A stretch of 64,000 bases of DNA, from NCBI GenBank assembly GCA_028023455.1, contig JAQFVV010006221.1:1370001-1434000 (forward strand), read 5' to 3'. Of the stretch, positions 45,735 through 58,085 are shown in pieces. The number at the start of each line of letters is the position of its first letter. Within the stretch, counting starts at the first letter, position 1. The DNA is from Epiperipatus broadwayi (taxonomy: Eukaryota > Onychophora > Udeonychophora > Euonychophora > Peripatidae). Position numbers and translations under genes: made by a program. A model generated the notes under the pieces. It saw only the letters and a list, made by a program, of their open reading frames with translations. It was not told the DNA's origin and ran no database searches.

Positions 45735-45945
45735 ACATGCTGTTAAGGCAGTGACAAACTCTCCATACAGTATTGCCACCCAGTGCAAACCATAGCAATC
45801 AATGAATTTAAGAAGATTTGTGCATAAAATCTCTTAGTGCCTACTCATCCAATATCTCCAGACTTGTTTTTAGTTTGTGGCTTTTATAAATGAGAAGGAT
45901 TGCATTAGATCCTAAAATCTAGGTGCAGTGCTCTTGCAAGTAATG
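45735..45945 (-). mobile_element. HHR-B element, degraded copy
   Basis: ACAAACTCTCCATACAGTAT.., CAATCAATGAATTTAAGAAG, CCAATATCTCCAGACTTGTT and GATCCTAAAATCTAGGTGCA keep the B order; the hammerhead core is deleted apart from the stem I strand. Confidence 0.65.
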
Positions 45946-46416
45946 TATTTCTATTAATCAAACCAATGATCAATTTGATAATTTCAAACTTTGATATTAA
46001 ACTGAGCATTGCAAGCCTATTTAATGAAAACTGGGTTGCTATGTTTACTGTGAATTGAATTGATCCTCTTGTATAACTGATAAAGTCAGGTTTGATTAAT
46101 AGAAACTATGTTGCTAAATGATCAACTGAAGTTTCTATAAATTTCTGTAGAGGCCATAAATACTGTATGTGTGTGTGTGCGCGTGTGTGTTTGTGTGTGT
46201 GCATTTGTGTGAAAATAAAGTTACTGTTAACACTAAGTGAAATAATTATGCAAATATCTAAACCATTATATGTGATGTGATGTACTATGGCTTCTCCTTA
46301 AATGAAGTCAAGAATATTTCAGCAATTATGCCCAGATAAACCTGTTAGCCACTTTATTTTCCGTTCCCCACTCTAAATTTTTCCATATTCTGCTCCATCC
46401 CAAATATTCAAATATT

Positions 46417-46761
46417 CAGTAATGCCCTCTGTTTAAAAGTCTATATCTCAATAGTAGCGAATCTCAAAATGATGCCACTTTGAAATTGTATGCTAAAGGA
46501 TGTTAAATATTGAAATACAAATTAACTCAAACACAGAGCATGAAATTTTAAATAAGCAAATGATCTTAAATTTTGCTAATAAACTAACAAGTTTACAATT
46601 AGCAAAATTTAAGATCGTTTGCTTATTTAAAATTTCATGCTCTGTGTTTGAGTTAGTTTGTATTTCAATATTTAACATCCTTTAGCGTACAATTTCAAAG
46701 TGGTATCATTTTGAGATTCACTATTATTGAGATATAGACTTTTAAACAGAGGGCGTTACTG
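46417..46761. mobile_element. MITE, 345 bp, TIRs of about 150 bp
   Basis: CAGTAATGCCCTCTGTTTAA at the left and its reverse complement (..CAGAGGGCGTTACTG) at the right; nearly the whole element folds on itself with a small centre around 46580-46600. AATATT is on both sides but is palindromic, so TSD length is ambiguous. No coding capacity. Confidence 0.88.
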
Positions 46762-47499
46762 AATATTTGTAATTGTATAATGGTTTATATATATATTATA
46801 ATGGGACGATCCTTTTCAGGACTCGAGGAAGTCGCATCTAACTATATTCGGACTTTGAGTCTTCTTATAGAATGCCATGGATGATGTGATTTAAAATATA
46901 ATCCAATCCACTCCTCTATTAATAACCTCGTTACTCTCGGATTTCGAGCTCGGAGTAGAAATCGCAATTGACTCTCTTAAGGCATTTCCACAAATATCCC
47001 ATAGTAATGATAAATTTAGTATAAGCTATATATAACTTTTTTATAAATATTAAATCACTAAGTTGATTCAATATATATATATATATATATGCGTGAGTAT
47101 GTATATTTATAATTAATGGTTTTATAAAATGACTAAATAAAATAAACAAACGAGACCTGTTTAATTTTAAAATCAAGTTTAACACATTTTAATCCGTAAT
47201 ACAAACAAAAATATTATCACATAAATAATAAAAATATTAAAATTTAGAATTATAATCTATGCTTATATATATACAATAATAAACTATTTAACATTCAGAA
47301 AAAACATAATTTAATTATTTGCATATATATAATTTAAAATCATGTGTACAATAAATAATACTACCATACATTATAAATCTACATATTGTGTCATTAAAAT
47401 GATTCAGGGTGTGTTATATGTCTATATAAGATAACATCCATTCACACTAGGTTAATAATAGAATGTATTCTGATATTAATTATGTATGTTTAAAAAGAA

Positions 47500-48330
47500 A
47501 TTATGATAATTGTCAGGTAAGATTCAATTTGGAATATAATAAAACTTACTTCCAAATTGAAATAATTTAAAAACTTTTACCTTAGTCAGCCGTCACTTTC
47601 ATCAGAGCATATATCAAAATATCAACATCTAAATTTTATTAAATAAATAAAAATAAAACATTCATCTTATCAGTTCTCCAATTTAATATAGAAGTAATTT
47701 TTCCACATAAATATAATTATCCCCAAAGGAAATAAAGTTTAAGAGTTATTAAAGTGCACAACGAAGTATTCCAAGATGCGAAAGAATAATGGTTTCATAT
47801 TCCTCCTTAGATGAAATAAAATGATGATGAATGTTGAAAGGTAAAATTCCTTGATCATCCTTTGAAGAGGTAATCCAAATATTCATTCTTTTAAATATTT
47901 GCATAGTAAAATATTTAAAATCTTCTTCAATATAATACTCCATTATTAAGGAAACATTTTTAGTGGAAATTCCGATGATTATACTTAGGCATTAAGTAGG
48001 AATAAATTTACATGTTCAGGTTTAAAACATCAGAAATCCTTGGCATAAATTGTCTAGCCAGAGAACATCTTTGTAAATTTTTGTCTTCTTAAACATATAT
48101 TTTGAAAACTCATTTCGAAGATGTTGATTTCTCTTATAACCTTGTCAATTTAAATGATTATTTTTGTCCTTTATAATATTAAAAGTAAGTAAATTAATTA
48201 CTTGAAGAAAGTTTTTAAATAGTGAATCTTCTTTTTTTCTTAAATGTGTTCTAAATTCGAACACATTTAAATTTACAGACATAGTTCTTGCCTTGATAAC
48301 TAAATAGAAGATTATTGTTATAACAATATT
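47500..48330 (-). pseudogene. Unidentified degraded coding-like region, possibly PLE-derived
   Basis: Minus-strand segments with coding-like composition: KNFLQVINLLTFNIIKDKNN, GYKRNQHLRNEFSKYMFKK, KDVLWLDNLCQGFLMF and a 64-codon frame at 47943-47749. The 3-prime side has GCTCTGATGAAAGTGACGGC at about 47613-47594, resembling the HHR-like border of some PLEs. I cannot name the family with confidence. Confidence 0.3.
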
Positions 48331-48829
48331 AGTTCGTTTTTATACTGGATTAATTTCTGCAAGCATATCACATAATCATGCTCATGTTCTCTATTGTTTA
48401 AAATATACAATTTGTAATGAACTCCAAACGTTTATTTTATTTGTTTCAACTGATAAAAATGCAATGTTGACTTAAGGCTTTGTCAAATGTCAAGTTTTAG
48501 TTAATAAAAAAATACTATTAGTTGGGAACATTTATTTATGTGTGTATATAAACAAATTAGAATTATTCATTTTTAGAATTATTCTTTTAATACTAACTAG
48601 TTTATGTATATAGCTGATATATGAAAAGCTTAAGATAGGTATATGTTATTTATATCTGTTGATTCGATATAGGCACAGTTAAATTCACAAAGAAACATAA
48701 ATTGTTTTAGGTGAGGCTCATATGGTACTCTCACATTATATTGTTATTAATCAAATCAAGTCATACATTCATGTTACTTATTTAACTTGTATTTACAAAT
48801 TGAATATAATGTAATGTAATTTTTTACTT

Positions 48830-49055
48830 AATAGTTAAGTATTAAATAAATGCTGGGGCTCAAGTTTGTAATTTGAATCTGGTATCTGGATATTCTAGTT
48901 TCTCACTGATGAGAGTCATCAGCTTGAAACTGGTTTGAGGATGGGGATAAATCTAGATAGAGATTTTGAATGCATTCTCTTGCTGCATTTACTGGTAAAA
49001 AATAATAAATAAAATAAGCTTGTTTAGAGCTATTAGCACACTCTTTATATGTGTG
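48830..49055 (+). mobile_element. HHR-D element
   Basis: TAGTTAAGTATTAAATAAAT and TGCTGGGGCTCAAG blocks shared with 57925-57975, a hammerhead at 48884-48958 and the terminus AAGCTTGTTTAGAGCTATTA that also occurs at 57720 and 58008. Confidence 0.7.
48884..48958 (+). ncRNA. Hammerhead ribozyme motif, family D
   Basis: CTGATGA 48906-48912, stem II GAG/CTT (plus T-G), GAAAC 48926-48930, minimal stem III, NUH = GTT with predicted cleavage after 48935. Stem I inner TCTCA/TGAGG and a long outer helix ATCTGGAT (48884-48891)/ATCTAGAT (48951-48958) with an internal loop. Core intact. Confidence 0.75.
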
Positions 49056-49619
49056 TGTGTGCAGGTGTATAAGAAAACAGTCTATGCCTTAAATAATAAC
49101 AAACAAGAATCACAATCTGTTTGTTGGCAATGCAATCTTTTTAATTGTGATAAAAGTAGATACCCATGGTCCAATATGTTTATATCAACATTAAAGATGG
49201 ACACTTGATTAAAAAATATTGAAATTTACAATTAAAAAAATTTAAATAAATTTCATTAAACAGGCAAATATAACCTGTTTCAAACAATAGTCAATTTTAA
49301 TTTTTAAATTGCACTGAAACCATATATTACTTATATAGTAAAACTAATAATGCTCAAGGCTAGATTGATTTATAAATGTAAATATGTGAAATGAATCCAC
49401 ACCTAAACAATACCAAAAAATATCAAGAATCTTAATTTGTTTGTTGTCAAAGCAGCCTCTTTTATTGTGATAAAAAGGGGACTAGTCTTTTAATAGTCCA
49501 TTGTGGAAGAAAATAACTTTAACAGATCATTGTAGAAGAATAGTGAAAGAAAAGATATTTTCACCAAGAGTTGGATTGATGTCTGATACTATAAATAAAA
49601 ATTGTAAGTCCAATTTAAA

Positions 49620-49735
49620 CCTGAAAAATTTCCAAGTTTTATCCTGACTGTATTTAAAACCAAAGTTATGTGCATTACAGGTAGATGCTCTAACTATTAT
49701 CCCATCAAGGCTTTGTTTATATGTGTACATGATGA
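49620..49735 (-). mobile_element. tRNA-derived SINE-like segment
   Basis: Minus strand: CTTGATGGGATAATAGTTAG (A-box-like), AGCATCTACCTGTAATGCAC (anticodon region) and TTTGGTTTTAAATACAGTC (decayed B box). No clear tail. Confidence 0.45.
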
Positions 49736-49889
49736 AAGAATTTCAATTATTATGATTCTGTTCTAGCCTGTGATTTATGCATAACATAGCAACAACATCT
49801 TTCTTTTTCACAATCGTAAAACAATCAACTGATATTTGCAATCTATTGGTTATTTTTTTCTCTGTTTATAATAATAATTTTTATTTATT

Positions 49890-49955
49890 ATAACAGTCAG
49901 TATTATAATCTGCCATACATATGATCTAAGGTTCAAATCCAGATTGAAAGCAAGA
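49890..49955 (+). mobile_element. tRNA-derived SINE-like segment
   Basis: ACAGTCAGTATTATAATCTG then GATCTAAGGTTCAAATCCAG, the latter a good B box (GTTCAAATC). Confidence 0.45.
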
Positions 49956-50369
49956 ATTTTTCAAATATTCAAACAATTTTTAAAGGGACTCATACTTTTT
50001 TTTCAATTATCTAATTCATATCAAAACAAACAACACTTCCAATATTGATCTATAAATGGCTATCAATCTATTTTTAGAACTAAAATAGTATGGATCAGTT
50101 AGATTATTGTAAAAATGAAAGTATATACCTTCACCATTGATAGTGACATTATACATGCCTATTTTTAGAATAGGCATTCGTGAATTGTTTGAAGAAGAAA
50201 TAATTTTAAACAATATCAAAGTTAGAAAGTCAATGAGTGAGACAGTTTCATTAACTTTTGACATTTTTTCAATATTTAATCTATTTTTATTTTATAAAGA
50301 AAAACATATTTCTAAAATAATACAAATAAATTATGTCAAATAATTTTTTACTTTTGGGAAATATATATA

Positions 50370-50790
50370 TTCTAGCACATGTGCATGTGCGACACAACTG
50401 TTCCCAAAAGCTATAAAGTGTTAATATAAAATAGATAACTAAAAACAAACAAGCTGAGTGCTTTCACCAGAGCACAAGTCACCATGAGTGCATTCCAGAC
50501 AATCCCACAATTGTGTGTAGAGAGAGACATGACCTTAAAAGAAAAATCAAAGAGGCCTTCTTCATCTCATGAGACAAAGATGCCATAAATAGGAAGGACA
50601 CGTGCTATGCTTTATCGAAGAAATGGAATTAGCATATTTGTATATCATTAAATGTAGTAGCAAGCTATGATTATGAAGGCAAGATCCTTTGAAAGCACTC
50701 AGCTCGTTTGTTTTTAGTTATCTATTTTATATTAACACTTTATAGCTTTTGGGAACAGTTGCATCACACACGCACACATGCTAGAACAAA
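50370..50790. mobile_element. Foldback element carrying a PLE C-terminal fragment
   Basis: Roughly 100-bp inverted arms (AACTGTTCCCAAAAGCTATA..GAGTGCTTTC and reverse complement ending near 50785) enclose a PLE remnant. The minus strand at 50478-50450 reads CTGGTGAAAGCACTCAGC, reminiscent of the HHR at PLE borders but with A6 changed to G. Confidence 0.7.
50490..50700 (+). pseudogene. PLE C-terminal remnant
   Basis: RERHDLKRKIKEAFFISHET then KDAINRKDTCYALSKKWN matches the end of PLE GIY-YIG proteins (E.D..KRKIKEA..I......INR..G..LS..W). The GIY-YIG core itself is not present. Confidence 0.7.
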
Positions 50791-51840
50791 TAAATTATGT
50801 AATTGTTTTTTTTAAAAATTCTGGTACAGTTATTAACTCAGGCAGAATTTGAATCAAATAAAAAAATTAATGTTTATACCTTTATGAGAATAAGAATGAG
50901 AAATAATATTACTGGTTGGAGTTATTTTGGTCACAGCATTTCCTTGCAAGTTAGAGAGTTGATAATAAAGGAAGGCTTTATTTTTAAGCCAAGTAGCTAT
51001 TTGAATGAATAATTAATTTTTGATACTTGGAGATAATCCTGGACACCAATGTTGGCAGCCATGTATTTTTTTTATTATACATTTTCAGTGGCACAGTTAT
51101 CCCGTAACTATAATGAATATGTTTTACTTGTTAATATTAAAAAATATTAATAAATCGATTATAAATTTCTGTTAACTTTAAAAGATAGCAATAAAGCTAT
51201 CAGAATAAATCATAGATTCATCAGTCATATTTTCTGTAATAGCATTGATAAGAATAGCAGCTTTTCTCTCTGGAACAGTTGTTATAAAGCATTTGGTGGT
51301 CTCTACACAAGCCACTGAATACCCACTACTATTGAACTATTCTTCCCTGTTGGTTTTTTCACTTGCTTAAAAAACTTTAGCATTTATACATGATACAATA
51401 TAAAAAAAAGTAATTAATTACATATTGTGAATGGAATTTATAATATACTTGTTGCTATTTTTTAAAGATAACAGGAATTTATGGTCAATTTACTGATTTT
51501 TTAAATATTAACAAGTAAAACATATTTGTTATAGCCATGGGATAACTATGCCCCTGAATAAGTATAAGTAAAAAAATATGGCTGCCAACCTTAGTGTCCA
51601 GAATTATCCTCAAGTACCTATTTTTTTTTTATTATACTAGACCTGTAAATACTTAGATTATTTTTTTGCCATTTGAAATAATCTAATTTTTCATATTAAC
51701 ATCTTTTAAAGATGAAATAACATTAGACTGCATCTATTAATTAAATACAGGTATTACAGTTTACATTATTTGCAATTTTAATTATAATTTATCAATATAA
51801 ACCAATATTTTATCCTAATCATTATAAATATATTTTGTAG

Positions 51841-51966
51841 ACTGCTTCTCCTCTTATTATTGCACCTTATTTACCTCTGATGACAAAATCTGAGCTCCAC
51901 ACCATAATGACAGCAGGTTTAGCAACTATAGCTGGAACAACTCTCAGGGATTGTGTACATGTAGGG
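51841..51966 (+). CDS. SLC28/CNT nucleoside transporter-like gene, exon C
   Basis: 42 codons, acceptor TATTTTGTAG and donor GGG|GTGAGA. It reads TASPLIIAPYLPLMTKSELH, then TIMTAGLATIAGTTLRDC and VHVG. This is the well conserved CNT stretch [42 protein letters not shown], so the family identity is unambiguous. The first two residues complete the substrate motif: Thr is kept, but the Glu that normally contacts the nucleobase (Glu156 in the bacterial structure) is Ala. The helix segment after ATIAG (TTLRDCVHVG) is also unusual, with an Arg-Asp pair where small and aromatic residues are normal. An alternative donor six bases upstream (CAT|GTAGGG) would drop two codons; the chosen one aligns without a gap to exon D. 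Confidence 0.88.
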
Positions 51967-52224
51967 GTGAGATAATTATATTTCACTTACAATATAAAAT
52001 TACTTACTAATTTTACACTTTTATTTATTAATTAAGGCATGTTTATGTGTGATGCCAGTTGAAGTTAAATAATAACTTTATAAACCAATAAAATATCATA
52101 TGATCCTACCACAAAAATTATAGCTTACCTATTGCTTTTTATCAGCACACATTTTTCCTGCACCACCTCTATATGATCTACTATAATTTTTAGTAAGTAA
52201 TAGATGCCAGATGGTGGTGCTTAA

Positions 52225-52335
52225 TAAATCAATATCTTGTTCTATTCTATCCAATATCCCCAATCTAGTTTCAAGATTATGGACTTCATCAGTCAGGAGC
52301 TTAGGATTTTGGAACAATGCATCTGGATCTTTCTT
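52225..52335 (-). mobile_element. HHR-B fragment with decayed hammerhead
   Basis: Minus strand: CTGATGA (about 52294-52288), stem II strand AGTCC..TCTT, GAAACTAGAT then TGGGGATATTGGAT. Core bases are present, but stem II barely pairs and position 16.1 is not U. Confidence 0.6.
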
Positions 52336-52524
52336 TTGACAGTTTCCATTTACCTCTCTTATGATATCAAACTATCAGCACAACCTGAAAACCTTATAAG
52401 TGTCTTCAGTTTTAGTTTGTACAGTCAGTCAAATAATAGATTACCACAATATCCTTTATAGGCACTATAATAAAAAAAATCAATAAAAATCGATAAACCT
52501 AACCAAATGTCCATTGTAATATCC

Positions 52525-52784
<260 letters not shown>

Positions 52785-53340
52785 ACAATAATCCATTCTT
52801 TTGAGAGGACTATATCATCTTGATACTAAAACTAAACAATTTCAAGACTTAAATTATATTAACCAGAAAAAATCTTTGCATTGTATCAAAAGCACTGGTA
52901 AGAAGTTCAGTCTGGTGTTTTTTTGCTGTGCACAGTTCTATAAAAATTGCATTTTTGCTCTAATAATTTCCCTCAATACAGCGTGATGATCCAAGGGTAT
53001 TTCTTTATTTAGTAGAGATAAATCTTGCCCGGTGTGGTTTACTTCACGGGCAGAGTGGTGGATTTTAAAAATTTCTACAGAAATTATTGGTCGAGCGTAA
53101 AAAAAAAATTCAATTTGTAAATGAACTGAAACTGATGTACCGACCCTGTGATTTGGGTTATTGAATGTTGCATGATCACTCAAGTGAATAATCTTACCAA
53201 TATTTGTATTGAGATAAAGCTTTATATAATTAAAATTGAATGTTTTTACCTTTATTATTTTTAAAAAGGTAAGAAACAAAACAAATGAAGTTAAGAAGTC
53301 AATTGCAGGAAAACATAGGATACCAACATATATATATATA

Positions 53341-55190
53341 TTGTACCAGGTTCGATCCATTAAGGACTCACTTACTTACTCTTCCTAAGGTTTATCTGTG
53401 TTCAAACCTAATTTATAATATATTTATCATCTTATATTATAAATATTAACTGAACGAACCGGCACGTTCAAGCAAAGTGGAGAATATTATTGATAGCAGA
53501 GCTGTCAATAATACCCACGATCAGACCGAGCTATGCAATGCATAGCATGATCACATTTACAGATCATGGCCCACCTCGACTGCTAGATTCAAACCCCTAC
53601 TATCCAAACACTTTATATGTTTAGGTGTAAACCCTGGGTGCCATCTAGTCTAAGACTAACATGTTCGGACAGTAGGCTCATAATCCAGCGCTCAAAAAAT
53701 CCCTTAACTAGCTCAGTCTATTTTTAATCAATAACAAATTATTGTTTCATAATAGTGGTGAAAAGAATTGATAAAAGAATAGATGAAAGAATTGATAAAA
53801 GAATTGGTAAAAAGAATTGACCGACAAAATAAAGCTTAAGTTTAAAGACAATTTATTTCATTAACATTTATACTCTAACTTTAAATATTTTATAAATCTT
53901 ATTTACTAACATAATACTGGTATTTTAAATATAATGATTACACACATATTCATTTACACACTAAAGCATTAAATAATATTTGAATACAAAATACAATGAA
54001 ATCCTTACTGCATGAACACACACAACATTTTAAGCACACATATTAATAGTTCATTTTATGTATGATATAGAGTTCATATCCTTGACTCTTGGAGGATTCA
54101 CACGAATGTGATGGCTACTGTATAAATGAAAATAAGAAAATGTTTTTACCTAGGATTTTAGAATGTGGACTTCTTATTGTTTGCTGCTTTTGATGAAATA
54201 TTTCTAATGAGATATCTCTAACCAGTTAGATTTGAAGTTTCTTGAGGAGGTTTCATTCTTATTCATCGGTATTATTACTGGAGACAGTTAGATATTGACG
54301 GAGGTTCTTCAAGCTGTTATGCAGACATTATTTTCATGGGCAGATCTTGCTGTTCTACTGGACTCCAGGATAGAGATGACCATATGTTTCCGAGGGTTTT
54401 AACACTACATTTCTGACTGATACATAATAAATGGAACTGTTATCTGAACTGACTGACTGAACTCTCTGATATAATTAACTCGACTGAACTGATTGTCCGA
54501 TAAAAATTTACTATTTATACTTGAAGCGTGTTTTCATTTTGATATCCAGCAATATCTGTTGTCGAAATTCCTTTGATAATCTCATGTTTTTGAAGATCGT
54601 TTAATTAGTAGCCATGCAAACATGTTGTTTTTATATTTTTATTTAGTATCCCATCGCTGAATTTTTTAATGATAATCTTCTGTATTCATTTATTTCCTTT
54701 TAACATTTATTTATTATTTACAATCACAAATATATATTTTATTCACAAGCATTCATCATTTACGCACATGTATATTTTAATACAATTTACTATTTAGTTT
54801 TTTTAAGATGACTTTTTTCTTTTACTTAAACTCGAATGAAAAGAGATTGATATTTTTAAACTTGAAAATCAACTTTTAATTTCTTTCCTTTTTTCTAATC
54901 AATCACTTATAACTCTCATAAACAATATTTTCTTTAACTAACAACAATAATAAAAAGAATTCTTTACTTATTTGAAAACCAACCCCCTTTTATAATTTGA
55001 CATTTCTAATTAATTAATTGCAACTTTTATTTTAAGAACTCTTTGACTTTTACGTTTATTAAACAAACTGCAGTAAAACTCTTAAACTTTTAATTTTACG
55101 TTTTTCTTTTACGAAGGATTTTTATTTTAATAAATTTTTTAGATAAAATTATTTTATATATGTGCCAACTACAATCTTGGTACAATATAT
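53341..55190. mobile_element. Element with TTGTACCA ends inside TA repeats, LTR-like interior
   Basis: Left TTGTACCAGG after (TA)n and right CTTGGTACAA before (TA)n are inverted 8-bp matches. The repeat pair at 30-480/38110-38545 ends with a similar GGGYACAA next to TA repeats. The interior has a balanced-composition 5-prime part (53450-53700) and a minus-strand TATA promoter (54519). No coding domain recognised. Boundaries are inferred. Confidence 0.45.
54400..54540 (-). promoter_or_regulatory. LTR-like core promoter
   Basis: Minus strand TATAAATAG (54519-54511), then AGTTCAGTCGAG and TTCAGTCAGTCAGTTCAG, i.e. repeated TCAGT initiator-like units, then GAAATGTAGTGTTAAAACC. Typical of LTR retrotransposon promoters. 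Confidence 0.45.
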
Positions 55191-55619
55191 ATAATATTGC
55201 TCAAGGCTAGATAAATTTACAAATGTAAATACATGAAAGCGATCAACAGGGCAACCTCCTTTTACAATAAAAGTGGATACCACTTTTATCTATGGCTCAA
55301 TATATTATATAGACACTCACTTCTTTGAATTATCTCACTGTGTTTATAAATATATTGGACTATAGATAAAGGTGGTATGTTGCCATGACAACATATTGAG
55401 ATTGTTGATTGTTATTGATATTCGTATTGTTTAAGTGTTGATTGCTTTCATATATTGATATATATTTAAAACATATTAGAAAATTTTTCTGATAATTTGG
55501 TAACGTAAAAACTTTTTCTACAGGAATTTAGCAAAAGCTTCTATCACTGTCTCTGATGTCTGTTTCTGGCAAATTTAATATTTACTTATCATTTTTTGAT
55601 ATGTTTTTATGATACTTGC

Positions 55620-55775
55620 TTACTATTCTTGCAATGAGGAGGTCTTTTCACATTGGTATCAATATACTGGTAACTTTGTAATATTGTACCATTTATGAAG
55701 TTATCAAACATTACAAAGTTACCAATACATTGATATGAATATGAAAAGCCCTCCTATCTTATTTTCATTGCAGGA
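55620..55775. repeat. Palindrome sharing its edge with 57190-57235
   Basis: CACATTGGTATCAATATACTGGTAACTTTG is mirrored by CAAAGTTACCAATACATTGA. The right side GGAATAGTACACAAG with GGCCTCCTA-like sequence recurs at 57195-57235, so a MITE-like element may run from one to the other. Confidence 0.65.
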
Positions 55776-55839
55776 ATAGTACACAAGATCTATATTTTTA
55801 AAAAAGGAATAATAAATAAATATTATATGAAATATACAC

Positions 55840-56125
55840 ATACTTCTATGAAATCTATACATATGCAGATGACATTTTGACACTTAATTCAATCAATTTC
55901 AAAAAATGTGTAGAAATAGTTTTTAAAAACACATACCAAAACATTACATAAACACAGGTGATACTTACCAGTATAATACATAAGATATATTTCTTAAAAG
56001 GAAAAAAAAATGTATACGAAATATACACATACTTTTATGAAATATACATATATGCAGATGATGACACTTTGACACTTAATTCAATTAATTTCAAAAAACT
56101 GTGTAGAAATAGTTTTTAAAAAAAC
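55840..56125. repeat. Tandem duplication, about 180-bp unit
   Basis: ATATACACATACTTCTATGA, CATATGCAGATGA and CAATTTCAAAAAATGTGTAG (first unit) recur in the same order from 56020. Confidence 0.75.
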
Positions 56126-57699
56126 AAACACTACATACATGCAAATGGTACTTCCCAGCTCATAATCACAATTTTGAATTGTTTTCTTGCAGAAATAAGA
56201 TGGAGATTTTTTTCATTGGAAATCCCCCCCCCCCCAACTCTGTCCAAAATGCATATGGCACATGTGATTGCACATTACATGGTGTAAATGGAATTTTGCA
56301 ATGCGATGTAAGTTTTCAAATTAAAAAATGGCAATGTGTTTTATTTCTTAATTAAAGCAAAAGAACAATAACAACAACAACAGTAATGCCAAACAAAAAA
56401 AAGGTAAACAAAAGTAAAAAACAAGTTAACATAGTAATTCAATAAGCAAATCAAAAAAAAGTGTTAATTGCAGCACTTTGATGAGATGTTTTTTTTAGAC
56501 TGGAGGAAAAAGTGATCAAGGTGTAATCTTGCGATGATATCAAATTGAAAGAAAATCAACCCTGCGATGTATCTTAACAAATGTGTGATTGATTGTTGTT
56601 CTTTTATTGCCTTATTTATTTATATTTGTCAGTTGCAAAAACATTGTCTTTTTTTAAAAATCTGCTTGGATGGCTGTTATTTTGCCTTATTTCTAGTTGC
56701 GTTATTTCTAGTTGACAATTGACGACAGGCTTTTTTTTCTTCACGAGGAAAAAATCAACAAGGCCAAATTCTTTCTCAACAGTGGATGTTTGGTGGCTTA
56801 TGCAGAGAGATCAACACTTATAATTTGGTGGATCCACAAACTGGGTTCACACTTACAAAAGAACTAACTTGAAATTAGAGTTGAGAAATTAACCAAAAAT
56901 TCACACAAAAAAAAACATAATTAAGTAACAACAACAACAACAACTAATTTCAAATTTTAACAACAAACTTTTTAATGAGACAAAAAAAAAACATATTTTT
57001 ATACACCCATAGAATTCAATATGATGCATAACCAAAATCTCCAAAAGCCAGCAATAGAATAGTTCTTTTTTGAGACACGTTGCAAAACATGTTTTTGTGC
57101 ACATTTAATAACACGTTTTTTGACAAGAAATAACACTCAAATTGCAAGGTTTATTTGACATTCGCAAGATTATTACTTTATTGGGTATGTGAAAAGGCCT
57201 CCTATTTTTCTTTATTGCAGGAATAGTACACAAGTACCATTTTTATTTACTAATAACTGGTGAATATCAGAATAAATTGCTTAATATATTCAAGATCTGG
57301 GTTATATTTAAATATTTTTATATGAAAGAAAAAGTAATAATAAGAAAACAGCTATCAAACTCTAATATAACCCCATAATATTGGATATCATAAATTTACA
57401 CACTTCCTATTTTACACTATAAAAATTTCAAGTAAAAAAAAATATTATATGATATTAGTCAATATTTTTATAAATAATATTTATTTTTTAAAGGGAAATC
57501 AAGTTTAATATGAGTCATTGCCATGAATCAGTAATCTATGTAAATTAATTTAAAGCACCAACATATACTAGATAATACCTAATTTTCAAGTACACAATAT
57601 TTTAATGTTGGAAATTTTTCTGTTGCTAGTTTGATTTTAAGTAAGAATTTTTAAAGTTTTTTTTATTTAGAATATATATCAAATAAAGAGTGTTCTAAT

Positions 57700-58085
57700 A
57701 TAATAACTCTAAACAAATAAACTTGTTTAGAGCTATTAGCACACTCTTTATTTTATATATCAGTAAATACAAGCTATATAAGTCATGTTGAGGCTTTGGG
57801 TATACTAGATTGCTAAGGCCATTAATATATGATGTATCTGAATTTAGTTCAGTCCCATATAACTTTTTCAGTTGGAGAGTTGGATTTGAAATCATACAAA
57901 TGTCTGAAAATTTCCTATCTTCTACTTAATAGTTAAGTATTAGATAAATGCTGGGCTTGAGTTGATAGAGAGCTATAGCTCGAAATCTATAATAACAATA
58001 AAATAAGCTTGTTTAGAGCTATTAGCCCACTCTTTATTTTACATATTTGTAAATACAAGCTAAAAAGGTCATATGATGTATGATT
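57700..58085. mobile_element. HHR-D family repeat without a hammerhead
   Basis: Two direct copies of AAACTTGTTTAGAGCTATTA / AAGCTTGTTTAGAGCTATTA at 57718 and 58006 bracket a body with TAGTTAAGTATTAGATAAAT and AATGTCTGAAAATTTC that matches the repeats at 12985 and 48830. The CTGATGA region is deleted. Confidence 0.6.

Noticed and set aside
46493-46685. Two almost identical 61-codon frames on opposite strands
   Set aside because: They mirror each other because they lie in the palindromic MITE 46417-46761.
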